Source: Pinus tabuliformis
Taxonomy: Eukaryota > Streptophyta > Pinopsida > Pinales > Pinaceae
DNA: 64,000 nt
NCBI GenBank assembly: GCA_031772625.1
Contig: CM062810.1
Coordinates: forward strand, 706,712,358 to 706,776,357
Direction of reading: 5' to 3'
Made by a program: the position numbers and the translations under genes. This document shows, piece after piece, positions 33,610-45,327 of the stretch. The stretch's first letter is position 1, and every line of letters begins with the position of its first letter. The notes below the pieces were generated by a model, which had not been told where the DNA came from, made no database searches, and was given only the letters and a program-made list of their open reading frames with translations.

Positions 33610-36600
33610 AAAGAGAATTGAGCTATTTCATATTAGAGTTATCATAAGTCATACAAAAATAGAAACTCTATTTGATACCGGATCCCAAGCAAACTTAATT
33701 TCAGAGTCCTTGGTAAAGAAGCTAGGCTTGGAAACCAAACCACATGATAAAGAAAAACTGAATGTAACTAAGCAGTGTAAGGTTAAATTTGTGATCACTT
33801 CTAAGTTAGTGGATGAGGTAAAACTTGATGTATTACCAATGGATATCTCTGGCATGGTGTTAGGGAGTCCATATCTATATGATAGAAAGACAATATTCTT
33901 TCGTCATGAAAACAAATACCAAATCACAAAATATGGGGTAGAATATATTGTAAGGGCTCTTCAAACTAAAATCAACGCCAGCCTTGTAAGTGCAGGACAA
34001 ACGAAGAGGTTGGTGAATTCTAGCAAGGGTTGCATGCTTATGGTTGTAAGGGGAAAGAATGTAGAATTATCCGATGCTTTCCAGGGTTGTGATCATGTGC
34101 ATAAAAAGGAATTATGTGAATTAATTTCTAACTATAAGGAGATGTTTCAGGAACCAAAGGGATTATCTCTGAAGAGGGAAATCCAACATGAGATCTATTT
34201 GCAGCATAACGCTCCTTTACCGAATATTGGCATGTACAGGATGTCGACCATTGAGATGGAGGAGATCAAAAAGCAAGTACAAGAACTATTGAACCAAGGG
34301 GTCATCATACCGAGTACTTCTCCATGCGGCTCACCGGTTGTCTTAGTGCTGAAGAAGGATGGCACATGGAGATGTGTGTGGATTATCGAGCACTAAACAA
34401 AATCACGGTGAATTTTTTTTTCCCTCTTCCCTGCATTGATGACTTATTAGATCAGTTAAAGAATGTTGTCTATTTCATCGAATTGGATTTGCGTAGTGGT
34501 TATCACCAGGTCCGAATTGCAGAGCAAGATGTTTGGAAAACTGCCTTCAATACCAAATAGGGGTTGTTTGAATGGATGGTGATGCCATTCGGACTTTGCA
34601 ACACTCCAGCCACTTTCATGAGGGCCATGAATTATATCTTTAGGCCTTTCATTGATGAATTTGTTCTTGTATATCTAGATGATATCCTTATCTTTAGTAA
34701 AAGTTGGAATGAACATGTATGTCATGTGAAGAAAATGTTTGATGTATTGAAAAATGAAAAACTCTATGTAAAATTGTCAAAGTGTGAGTTTGGGAAAACC
34801 TCTTTGGTTTACCTAGGTCATATTGTTGGTCATGGTCAACTAAAAATTGATCCTTCTGAAGTTGAAGCAATTGTAAATTGGCATAAACCTACTAGTGTAA
34901 CTGAGATTCACAGCTTTTTGTGTGCAGTACAGTACTGGAGGAGATTTATTACCAATTTCTCTATTATTGCAACACCTTTACATTCATTGACAAGTGTAAA
35001 GCAAGTCTTTCAATGGGGAGGAAAGTAGCAGAAGTACTTCAAAACATTAAAAGAAAAGATTAGCACCACACTCGTCTTGGCCTTACCAGATCTCCAACAG
35101 CCATTCGAGATCTAAACAGACGCCAGCGAATATGCCATGGGAGATGTACTGATGCAGCAAAAGAAGCTGATATGTGACCATTCCGAGAAGTTCTCTCAGG
35201 CTGTGATAAACTATCCCACTTATGACAAGAAATTATATGCCTTGGTCCAGAGTGTGAAAAAGTGGAAACACTACCCGATCGGCAAGGAGACCATCACCCA
35301 TATGGATCATCAGCCCTTGCAATGTCTTCAATCACAGAACAAGTTGCAGCAATCTCATCATTTCCGGTGGATGGGTTTTCTGTAGTAGTTTCATCTGGTA
35401 ATAAAGTATAAGAAGGACACTAGCAACAAAGTGGCCGATATACTATCTCGTCCTCCTATTTCTGCTTTTGTTATTTTGCATAATGCTTCATTATCTTTTG
35501 AAATTTATGCTGAACAATATGCTAACAATGATGACTATAAGGAGATTTATGCAAAACTAACCCATGGTTCACAAGTGGACAACTATCACCTGCAGGGGAA
35601 ACTGTTGTATGACCTTGGAAAATTTTGCATACCCACAGGAGAAAGGGTACATGTAATCTGCGAGGCCCAAACCTCCCTTGTGTTTGGTCATTTTGGTATT
35701 GAAAAAATTTTGTGTCATGTACAAAGATTTTGTTTTTGGCCTCATATGAAGAACATTATGACTCGCTATGTAAAGGATTGTGTGATGTATTCTGTTTCAA
35801 AACCCTCTAATAGAAAACTTGGGCCCTACACACCACTCCCTATTCTGAGTCGTCCATGGGAAAGTGTGTCGATGGATTTTGTAGGAGGTTTGCCTTTGTC
35901 TAGAAAAAGTCACGACTATTTGTATGTCGTCGTTGACCGTTTTAGTAAGATGTGTATTTTAATGCCTTGTAAAAGGAAAATCACTGCAGAGCAGACTGCT
36001 TACCTTTTCTTTCAACTTGTTTGGGTCCATTTTGGGTTGCCCACATCGATTGTGTCAGATCGGGACTCTCTCTTTCTCAGAGAGTTTTGGACCAGCTTGT
36101 GGAAGATGATGGACACCAAGTTGAAAAGAAGCACAATATTTCATCCACAAACTGACGGACAGATAGAGGTTGTCAACCGTATCGTGGTACACTTGTTGCA
36201 AGGCTATTGTGGGAATCATCCTGTTGTGGGATCAGCATCTTCCATATGTGCAACATTCCTACAACCGAGCAGTGCACTCATCTACGCATCGTTCACCATT
36301 TGAGACATGTTTTGGCTACCTGCCAAAAGATCCTTTTGATATGGTCTTTGCAAGGGAAGATGACTCCAATGGACGTGATGACAAGGAGAAAGCGCAGTAG
36401 TTCATTAAGCAGATCCAGTTGATTCACCAAGTAGTATAGGAGCAGTTGGAGAAAAGTCAAGCCCGTTACAAGGCTCAACATGACAAACACCGAGTCGACC
36501 ATCAATTTCAAGTGGGCGACAAAGTGTGGTTCCATATCAGCAAGGACAGGATCAAGGGAGAATGGAAGAAGTTGCGACCAATCTAGTATGGTCCATTCAC

Positions 36601-36935
36601 CATCTTGGAGAAGATTGGAAACAATGCCTTTCGTCTCGATTTGCCGATATATATGCAAATGTACTCCGTAGTGAATGTGGAGAACTTAAAGCTGTATGAG
36701 CCACCATTGATCATGGACACCGAAGAGGTGGGCACAGTCCCTACAGTTGATGACTTTGCACCAGAGTATCTCGATGAGTTACCTGAAGACATCATCCTTG
36801 ATAGAAGAACCAAGACTTCACGATGGGGAGACATGGAATACCTTCGAGTTGGTTTCAAGGGGATGCACCCTAGCAAGGCAAAATGGCTGGAAAAAGAAAG
36901 AGTGAGGGAACAATTCCCTCACTTGCTAATTGACT
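33610..36935 (+). pseudogene. element C pol region
   Basis: Parts in order: retropepsin around 33610-33960 (FDTGSQANLIS); reverse transcriptase around 34150-34940 (YLDDIL near 34670); RNase H around 35090-35440; integrase around 35580-36330 (HPQTDGQ segment near 36145); chromodomain-like end around 36750-36930 (ILDRRTKTSRWGDMEYLRVG to FPHLL). It is close to the pol of element A throughout. It is a fossil with several breaks. Confidence 0.83.
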
Positions 36936-36978
36936 AATAAAGCTTTTGGCTATCCAAAATCTCCTCAATGGGGAGGAT

Positions 36979-38279
36979 TGATCCAGGTGGATCTCCAGAT
37001 ACAGTGGCATGGAAAAAGCTCAAAATTCAAAGTGGTGGAGTGGAAATTAACTTGACATCAGATTGAAGTGCTTGTCACCCTGATTCCAACGGTGCAAATG
37101 ACACTCCAACCCAAGTCTAGATGAAGAAGATAGAGGCAATCAAAGTTGGGTTGAATTTTTTATGACTGGGCAAGATTAATGAAGGCACAATTTGGACTTT
37201 TTCCAGCAGACGGAATCCGGCCAACTCTGGCCAGATTTTGGGCGAAATTGTTGCCTGTTTAAAAAGACCCCTTTGGTGAAAAACTGAATTTCCAAAAAGG
37301 TACATTTTTGTTTTATTAATAGAAAAAAAAAATATAAAAAAAAAAGATGGCGAGCCACCAACCCCACCACCCCTTATGCATACCACATAACAATATTATA
37401 TTAATGGAGGGGCGGGCCATGATCCCCGGCCCCTCCCATGGAACTATGTAAACAACCCAGGGTGGGCGGCCACGACCCTACCATCCCACACCATGGAACA
37501 CCACGGGTCCACGAGTCCCTCAACCATGGAAACCATGGTACAATTAACAAGGGAGTTGGGTGGTGGGCCAACCCTTGGGGCGCGAACCCAACCATGCCAA
37601 AGAAACACAACTGATGCATAGCCATGGCGAGATGGGTACGGTTGGCGGGCTCTACCTAACCCGTAGTTTAAAAAAAAACAGTTGTTTAAATTTTAAAGAG
37701 ATTCGGTGTATTAAAAGAGGAGGAGGTAGGGTTTGACCACCCAACCTCATCCCTATTAAACAGATCTCCAACCAACACACTATAAAAACTTCATTGAGAA
37801 ATCCACCACCCATGTTATACTTAAATGCAGTTTGTCAGTGTGCCCAGCAGAGGAGGCAGTCCACGGAGTTCGAGGTAGAATTTTGCAAGAGGGCTGAATT
37901 TTCACTTTGTCAGAATTTGACAAATTTATATGGTTTCAACACTTCTCGATGCCACGAATGCAATGGTGATGTCCTTTTCTCCATCAAAGTTCTGCATTTT
38001 CAGCCATTTTTCAGTATGGAGGTATAAAACTCCTTTTTGTAACTTATGCTTGTACTCTTCTTTCTCATGCCACTTAATGAATGAAGGCCTCCCCATTGAT
38101 CGAGCAGGGCCTAGAGACATAGTCCAAGTCAGACGAGCTTCATTATCAGGTCTTGTTGTCTTCTTTCATGCTTTATGTGTTTCTCCTCTTCTCTCATGTG
38201 CACATTAAGTTTTCTATGTTAAGCTACAATTTATGCATATAATTCTTTAACAAATCTATAAGTAAAAGATTTTGGATCA
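36979..38279 (+). repeat. 3' LTR of element C
   Basis: It starts TGATCCAGGTGGATCT after the polypurine tract and ends TTTTGGATCA. Layout is the same as the 5' copy, including hairpins and tRNA-like segment. Confidence 0.87.
37718..37786 (-). other. tRNA-like sequence, antisense in the C 3' LTR
   Basis: This is the second copy of the tRNA-Ile-like segment. Its D-arm and anticodon-loop parts are almost unchanged, while the T-arm stem is less perfect than in the 5' LTR. Confidence 0.45.
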
Positions 38280-39064
38280 GTACTAAAAAAGTTACTCACC
38301 ACAAATTTTCGAAGTGAAATAATACTAAAAATGAACAATCTTAGGTTCCTGATCTAAAAATGACTAACATAAATGACTAATTTAGATTCCGGTTAAAATA
38401 TGCAACTAGATAATAACTGATACAACTAAAATGATTACCACAAATGACTGATTTAGTCTAGGAACAAAAATGCGGCTACTTAACAAGTACTACAATAATA
38501 TGAATCATTCGTTTATGTTAGTCATTTTAATTGTGTCATTTCAATAATCTAAACTTACAAGTGATAAGTTATTTAGTCTAGACTTGCGATCAAACTTAGT
38601 CACAACCATTATAACCTAAGAATATATATAATAACTAATAAGCTAGATATAACAATAACTTGTGATTTATCAAGCACTGAGATATCTTGAGGCACACACA
38701 AGTGGATCTCTATCCTACGAGGTACCTATCTTCTAGCCTTATTACAATAAGCCAATATGTCTCATCTAGGAATTGAAATCTTGTAAAAATAAGATTAAGA
38801 AACAATCTACCTAACCACCCAAACTATAAATCATAAAAACACAAATACATTTAATAATAACTAAATTTTAAAATCATATTTAAACCAAACATCAAATTAG
38901 CATATAAAATATCTTTATTTATGAAAGGGAAGAAAATATTTTATACTATGATTTAACTTTAAATTTAACAAAAATGTAAATAAACCAAAAATATAATATT
39001 TATACCAGGAATACACTATCACAAAATAGTTCCAATGAACCATAAGGAGCCCCAATAAAATACA
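38280..39064. other. AT-rich DNA, no gene seen
   Basis: The words AATGACTAA and AATGACTGATTTAG recur irregularly between 38330 and 38540. Nothing else is recognised. Confidence 0.45.
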
Positions 39065-39570
39065 TTGCACAAGGGACACCAGCTTGAATGGAGACAAGAC
39101 GTTCAATACATACTATTTGCGTCATTTATGTTATACGAACATACTCACTATTTTATTGAATTTCATTACTGGAAAATCCATTTTACCGCACCTTCTTCTT
39201 GCCACATGGTTTCAAGCTCCATCCAAGGGTTTTTTGGTCCAATAACAACATAATCGTGGAAAATTAGGCCAGATTTCATACACATTAGTGGGCTATGGCT
39301 GGGAAAATATTCATAAATGCACAAGGGAAACAACTTGAATGGAGACAAGGCGTTCACTACATATTATTAGCACCATATATGTTATATGATAGATACTCTT
39401 TACATTGTTAATTTTCATTACTGGAAAATCCATTTTACCACAACTTCTACCTATTGCATGGATTCAAGCTTCATCCAAGGGTTTTGCAATCCGATGACAA
39501 CATAATCACGGAAAATCAGGGTCTTCATGCACATTTGTAGGCTCTTGCTGGGAAAATATTCACAGGTATT
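39065..39570. repeat. two-copy tandem repeat, unit about 250 bp
   Basis: Copy 1 (39065-39315) and copy 2 (39316-39570) share GCACAAGGGA, CTTGAATGGAGACAAG, CATTACTGGAAAATCCATTT, CATCCAAGGGTTTT and GCTGGGAAAATATTCA in the same order. Divergence is moderate. No coding potential is obvious. Confidence 0.75.
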
Positions 39571-40255
39571 ATTTGGTTTAGATGAGTAATATTTGCAGGA
39601 ATTAAATCAATTTGGTTTATTCAGATGTATTCTTTGGTTTAGCTAAGTAATATTTTTAAGAATTAACTCAGTTTGGTTTTCTGAAAATCACAGAATAGAG
39701 ATTTTAGGATTGTTCGGTAGAAAACTATATCTAAGATACGAGGTACTTCACTTAAGGTTTTGTTTCACATTTTTTTTTTCTCACTTCAATGCCCCGATAT
39801 CAAACCTCGTTCAATCCTACAATTCTTCAAATGGATTGGCACAAAGAAAAATGACTAGAATAAAAACATCAAACCATATCTACAAAGGATGGGATTTGTT
39901 AAAAATTTTAATGTTTTTCCTACCATTATATGTTGTTATGGAACTTTCTGATTTGATTTTTAGTCTTCCACAGGTTTTGGTTTTGTACATTGCATGTGTG
40001 CTGGTCTTCCCATAGTTAGGGGTTCAGGGAGTATTAAGTTTATTGCATGATTCTAGATGATGCCATTTTTTCATCCAGGTTCATTTAAATATTTGTTATA
40101 GACGATGAGGTTAAATTGCGGACAAGGGTGCCAATAAGGTCATGTTTAAAGAATAATTGGTTTTAGTTATTCATTGAGTTCCAATTCATGCGGTTGCATG
40201 TCCTTTCTGAATGTTGTGCAAAAATTTGATGAGGCAATTGAAATTGCAAGTACAA
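39571..40255. other. unassigned DNA
   Basis: An open frame of 101 codons at 39710-40015 has no recognisable features and Phe/Leu-rich composition. It is probably chance. Confidence 0.4.
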
Positions 40256-41130
40256 TTAATATCCTTTAGACCTGTCTAAGAAAATGAAATCAACAAGATA
40301 CTCCCATGAATCAATTGACATAGGTATATCTTCCAATATTCCTTTTGGACATATAGTTGAGGCATCTACTAAATGAAAAATAGTGGGATTATGCCTCAAA
40401 GGCAACTGGAGATTCAATCTTAAAATAATATCCTTGATCATGATATTAATAGCTACTCCATGGTTTATGAGAGTTTTGGTAATGGGAGTATCATTTATAT
40501 AGACATTCATAATAGGGCCTCTGGGGTCAACATACTTTGGATGTGCAAAGTTCCTAAGAATGATATCAGAAATTTGTCTCATACATGAGAGATAGGAGGA
40601 TTTATTTCCTTTCTGCCCAATCCTTTCTTTCAATAATACTTGATGAACTTGTTGTAAATGGTATTTATTTGATGACCTACAGAAGGGTGATATTTACATA
40701 AGGATTTTTAATCCCATAAAACATAGTGGTTGTATCTTGATCAAGCTTCTTATCTTCCAATATTTGTGGAAATGGTGGGATAGGAGATGAAATCCGCGTT
40801 GTATGTTGTTCTTCTACATTTTCTTCCTCCTCTTTATCTCTGTTTGTCCCTTGGGGTTCAACACTTTCATCTTGTTCAATAATGACAAGAGGTGGAGGAT
40901 TCTAAGTGTTTTCCCCTAACTTGAGGTGGACATCATTGATTTCGACCAAATTTAGTGATTAATTTAGAAAATTGGTGTTGTAGATAGGTTGGGCCTACCT
41001 GTCTTTTGGATTAGGTGCAGGTTGGGTTGGTATTTTTGAAGCTCTTGGCAATTTTTGTTGGAAATAGAAGGCATTATAGGTGGATGCATGAGACCTTGCT
41101 TTTGTAGTTCTTGTCAAGTTATCCACCCTG
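40256..41130 (-). mobile_element. Ty3/gypsy protease-region fossil (H1)
   Basis: On the minus strand a retropepsin-like domain is recognisable: GPIMNVYINDTPITKTLI, the degenerate catalytic segment followed by INIMIKDIILRLNL, then PKGILEDIPMSIDSWEYLVDF. This ILED-V-x-VDSWEYPVDF signature belongs to plant Ty3 proteases. Pro-rich gag-end sequence (SSPIPPFPQILEDKKL) lies upstream on the same strand. No LTRs were identified. It is a truncated, broken fossil. Confidence 0.6.
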
Positions 41131-41234
41131 CTAGTGGTTAGGGGTTAGGGAATTGAGCATATGGGTGGAATTGAAAATAAGTACCTTGTCATTAATACAT
41201 TTGAAGGTTTTTCCTCTAGAGAGAGATTTCATTT

Positions 41235-41720
41235 GATGCTCGACACCATCAATATATTTCTTCTAGGAGGATGTCACCAATGAAACCATGCATATTGATT
41301 TTGATAGACAAGCAGTGAAAAGGCTAAAGATTGAAGATGCTAGAAGTTGTGGTATTGATCCAAATTTGAAGGAAAAATCCATCAATCAAACAATGAACCC
41401 TCATTATGGGATAGGACAATTCAAATTTGGGACGACACATAGGACAACACAACAATAGGTATCATTTCCAGTCGATTGTGAGGATTCTTCCTTTTTCAAG
41501 GAATCAAACAGAGATGTGAAGTAGCCTCCAATTAAGGCATGGATTCAATTATGCAGAATTGGTTATAAAATCAAGGCTACAATCATAATATTATGGATAT
41601 TCACAATCATATTCAGGAGTGAATGATAGAAATCATTTCAATTAAAAAAATTTGAATTCTAGATTAAAGTATTTTGGGCCTCATACAAGTGAGAGACTCT
41701 TAGTCTTGCAAGTTGCTACC
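41235..41720 (+). repeat. Ty3 gag-like fossil segment, copy 1 (H2a)
   Basis: This segment of about 450 bp is repeated in the same orientation at about 43140-43620. Both copies read ARSCGID, NQTMNPHYGIGQFKFGTTH (or the equivalent in copy 2) and FPVDCED in order. It appears to be an N-terminal part of the Ty3 relic H. It opposes the strand of the neighbouring protease fossil, so at least two insertions or a rearrangement are involved. Broken. Confidence 0.5.
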
Positions 41721-41899
41721 ATGTATAAGAGTTTGGGTGAATCTGGAAGGTCTAGAACTTTAAATTCTCAACAGATTCCTTTGGGGAGAAATCCTGAGAA
41801 TTTGTTCCCTGGCTTAGGATTAACACCAATAATTACTAGCCACATTAGTCATTCAGACATGAAAGACGTTGAATCTTTAGCATATGTGTGAACCAAAAT

Positions 41900-42350
41900 A
41901 GTTGTGTCATTTCCAATGATGGAGGGCCACACTCCATATCAACACCAATATTGTTTATCTAAAGCAAAAATTGGAGCTCCAATTGCAGTTCTGCCTAGTA
42001 AATGTAAGAAAGAAGTGTCACAACTCATTCCCTGCCATGTAGATATTACTCAAGCTTAAGGGCATCTTCCCACTACAAGGTTTTGAGCAACTAACAAACA
42101 AATTCACTTCTTTTTTAGTTGTCAGTTTCTATGAATTTATATGAATGTTGTTCTTTTTGTTTATTCCTTGTAGTTTGAAATGGTTTATGTTTCTTTATTA
42201 AGACTAAGCCAATGTTCATGCTATGGAAATAAGTTTTAATTATTGTTGACCATTTATTTTCAGTGATGTTGTGCTAGCATGCGCATCTGCAACAAATCGC
42301 TTCACAGAAAAGGTCTGGTTATCTCTCTCTCTCTCTCTCTCTCTACCTAT

Positions 42351-42420
<70 letters not shown>

Positions 42421-42825
42421 ATTGGAATGAGAAATTTTGGAGAATCAATTACCTTGAAATATCAACTGTCACTATTATAATAGGTATAATTATTTCATAA
42501 ATGCCACAAACAACCCAATTACAACATGCCTTTCGAGACTTGAACCCACACAAATAGGTAAACAGATTATTCACAAAACTACTTGAGCTAATATCCTTTG
42601 ACTTTATTCTATACATGAAATTAAAATATTTTCATATTTATGTTCCTATTATACTATTAAAATATCGAATTTATTTTAATACGTATTTTTGGTTGTGATG
42701 TATTATTGACACTAAAGTGAAAAATCCATAGCATACATTTGAGATGTTGAATGGTATATATTTATAGTTGTTAGCTAACCATTGTAAAATCAATTGTCAT
42801 TAAATCATTGTTTATTATATTATTA
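41900..42825. other. unassigned DNA with CT/AT microsatellite
   Basis: A CT run (42322-42344) is followed by an AT run (42353-42421). I see no supported gene in the rest. Confidence 0.6.
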
Positions 42826-45327
42826 GTGATGGGTCTTCCAGTAGCAACAACCACATTGCCGCTTTAGACATTTGGAGCAAGTCCTCAATTGTCTATATTA
42901 TAGTCTCAAGGGCAAGATCAAAGACAAGTTTTATTGTCAAAAATTAATTCAGGCACAACTACATACGTTTCATCCCTTTTTCATTCAAGTATTTGTGCTC
43001 ATAGGTAAGAGAAAAGAAATCCAAGATCTGGGAAAGATTCCCAGTCACAAGTAAATCTTTGTGCTACATTTTCGCCTACACAACAACATAGTGATTCTTG
43101 TAGTGATGATCTTGTTGAGAGCCAAGCCTCTTAACCATCTGATGATCCTCACCATCGATATATTTCTTAGAGCATGATGTCACCATTGACAACCATGCAG
43201 ATTGATTTTGATAGACAAGTAGTGAAAAGGCTAAAGACTTCATATGCTAGAAGTTGTGGTATTGATACAAATCTGAAGAAAAAATCCATTGATCAAACAA
43301 TGAACCCTCATTATGGGATAGCACAGTTTAAATTTGGGACTACACACAAGATAACACAACAACATGAATATTTTCCAGTCGATTGTGAGGATGCTTCCCT
43401 TTTCCCAAGGAATCAAAGAGACATGAAGAAGCATCCAATCAAGGCATGGCTTCAATGATGCAGAATTGGTTAGAAAAACAAGGATACAATCATAATATTA
43501 TGGACCTTCATAGTAGTCTTCATGAGTGAGTGGTAGAAATAATTTCAATCAACAAATTTTGAATTCCAGATTAATGTAGTTTGGGCCTCATACTAATGAG
43601 AGACTCTTAACTTGTAAGTTGTTACCNNNNNNNNNNNNNNNNNNNNNNNNNNNNNNNNNNNNNNNNNNNNNNNNNNNNNNNNNNNNNNNNNNNNNNNNNN
43701 NNNNNNNNNNNNNNNNNNNNNNNNNNTAGTTAGAAGAACTATCAAAGAAAGGGTACATATGCCCAAGTGTGTTACCTTGGGATTCCTTTGTGCTCTTTGT
43801 TAAAAATAAGGATGGTACACTAAGGTAATGTAATAATTTTAGGTAGCTGAATATATAGCAACAATGAATAACAAATACCATTTGAAAATAATATATGACT
43901 TACTTAATCAACTTAGGGAATCAAGACTGTTCTACAAAATTGATTTGAGGTTAGGGCATCATCAAGTAAAGATTAAGGAAGCAGAAATAAATAAGAATTT
44001 TGAACTCCATATGGGCATTACTAGTTTTTGGTGTTACCATTTGGGTTACCTAATGCACCGGGTGTATTCATGTGACTTATGAATCAAATTTTTTGGAACT
44101 AGATAGATAAGTTTGTTATTATAGTTTTGGATGACATACTAGTGTGTGTATTTTGAGTCTAAGGAAGAGAATGAAAAACATTTGATGATGGTATTACAGG
44201 GACTTAGAGAGCATCAATTGTATGCCAAGATGAGTAAATGTTCATTTTATCAATGTCAAATTTTTTATTTGGGTGATATCATTTTAGAGGAAGGTTTAAC
44301 AGTAGACCCATAAAATATCAAATAAATGAAAGAGTGGTCAGAACCTAAAATTTGACAAAGTTGATATCCTTCATGGGCTTAGAAAGCTATTACAAATGAT
44401 TTATTAAGAGATTCTCAAAACTAGTTCATCCTATCACTTCCTTGCAAAAGAAAGGTGTGAAATTTGAATAATCTCATAAATGTGAATAGGCCTTTAAGAA
44501 TTTAAAAATGTTATAACAAGTGCACCTATATTGAAGATAACTTATATAAATTAATATTTCATTATGTGCACCGATGCATGCAAGGATGGGCTTAGAGGAT
44601 TTCTCATGCAAAATGGGCATGTAATATGTTATGAATCAAGCAAGTTGAAAGGGCGTGAAAAAATTTATGTCACTCACAATTTAGAGTTGGCATCCACTAT
44701 ACATGCCTTCAAAATTTGGAGGAATTATATCACGGGGAATGGGTTTGAATTGAGAATTGACCATAATGGTTTGAAACACTTGTTTAGACAGGCACATTTA
44801 AATGCTAGACAAATTAGATGGCCAAAATTTTTGGTTGATTATGACTTTGAAATTAAGCACATAAAAGGTAAGGAGAATATGGTGGATGATGCACTCAATA
44901 GAAGGGTGCACATAATGCATGTTATAGCCGTAATTTTATGCAAATCTAATTTTAAAATCAGGGTTTTAGAGGCTAAATATTCAAATCAACAATACATGGA
45001 AATAAAAGAAAACCTACAATAAAGTACTTTATAGCCAAATCATATGAATTATGAATTAGGAGAAAACAAACTTCTTTTGTAGAAAGGAAGGATTTATGTG
45101 CCCAATTTTCAAGGGTTGAAAAATTTAGTGTTGAATGAGATGCACATGGTACCTTTTGCTAGACTAGGATACTAAAAGACAATCTCAACAGTTACAAAAC
45201 AATACTTTTGTACAGGTATAAAAAATAGGTGGCTAATTATATAACTAGATGCTTAGAATGAAAAAATGTGAAAGTTGAACATAGATATCCAATTGGATTA
45301 GCACATGAGTTATCCATTTGTTTGTGG
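42826..45327 (+). mobile_element. Ty3/gypsy fossil H2b, interrupted by the assembly gap and by E
   Basis: A Gln/Ser-rich gag-like region (42826-43620) precedes the 100-N gap. After it come reverse transcriptase (about 43735-44450; [34 protein letters not shown]-type segments) and RNase H (about 44560-44930; CTDACKDGLRGFLMQNG, IDHNGLKHL). An integrase start follows at about 45060-45327, where element E is inserted; a short integrase-like stretch (FITNMPKTV) resumes just right of E near 51650-51700. Heavily broken and older than E. Confidence 0.65.
43627..43726. other. assembly gap (100 N)
   Basis: Exactly 100 N bases, probably a gap of unknown size. It removes the gag-protease junction of fossil H2b. 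Confidence 1.

Larger units (their letters stand above)
31039..38279 (+). mobile_element. Ty3/gypsy chromovirus C, full length but broken
   Basis: This 7.2-kb element has LTRs at 31039-32338 and 36979-38279, a primer-binding site at 32341-32352 (TGGTATTAGAGC) and a polypurine tract at about 36968-36978 (AATGGGGAGGAT). Domain order is gag, protease, reverse transcriptase, RNase H, integrase and a chromodomain-like tail. Gag and pol segments are clearly related to those of element A, so A and C are sister families. It has roughly ten breaks. The LTRs differ at about one base in eight over the first 150 bases, so it is old. The flanking pentamers (GTGAC and GTACT) do not form a clean duplication. 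Confidence 0.87.

Noticed and set aside
31034-38284. Target duplication of element C (GTGAC versus GTACT)
   Set aside because: Only partly alike; not good enough to call a duplication, though LTR ends are clear.
39710-40015. 101-codon open frame
   Set aside because: No motif, Phe/Leu-rich, no supporting context.
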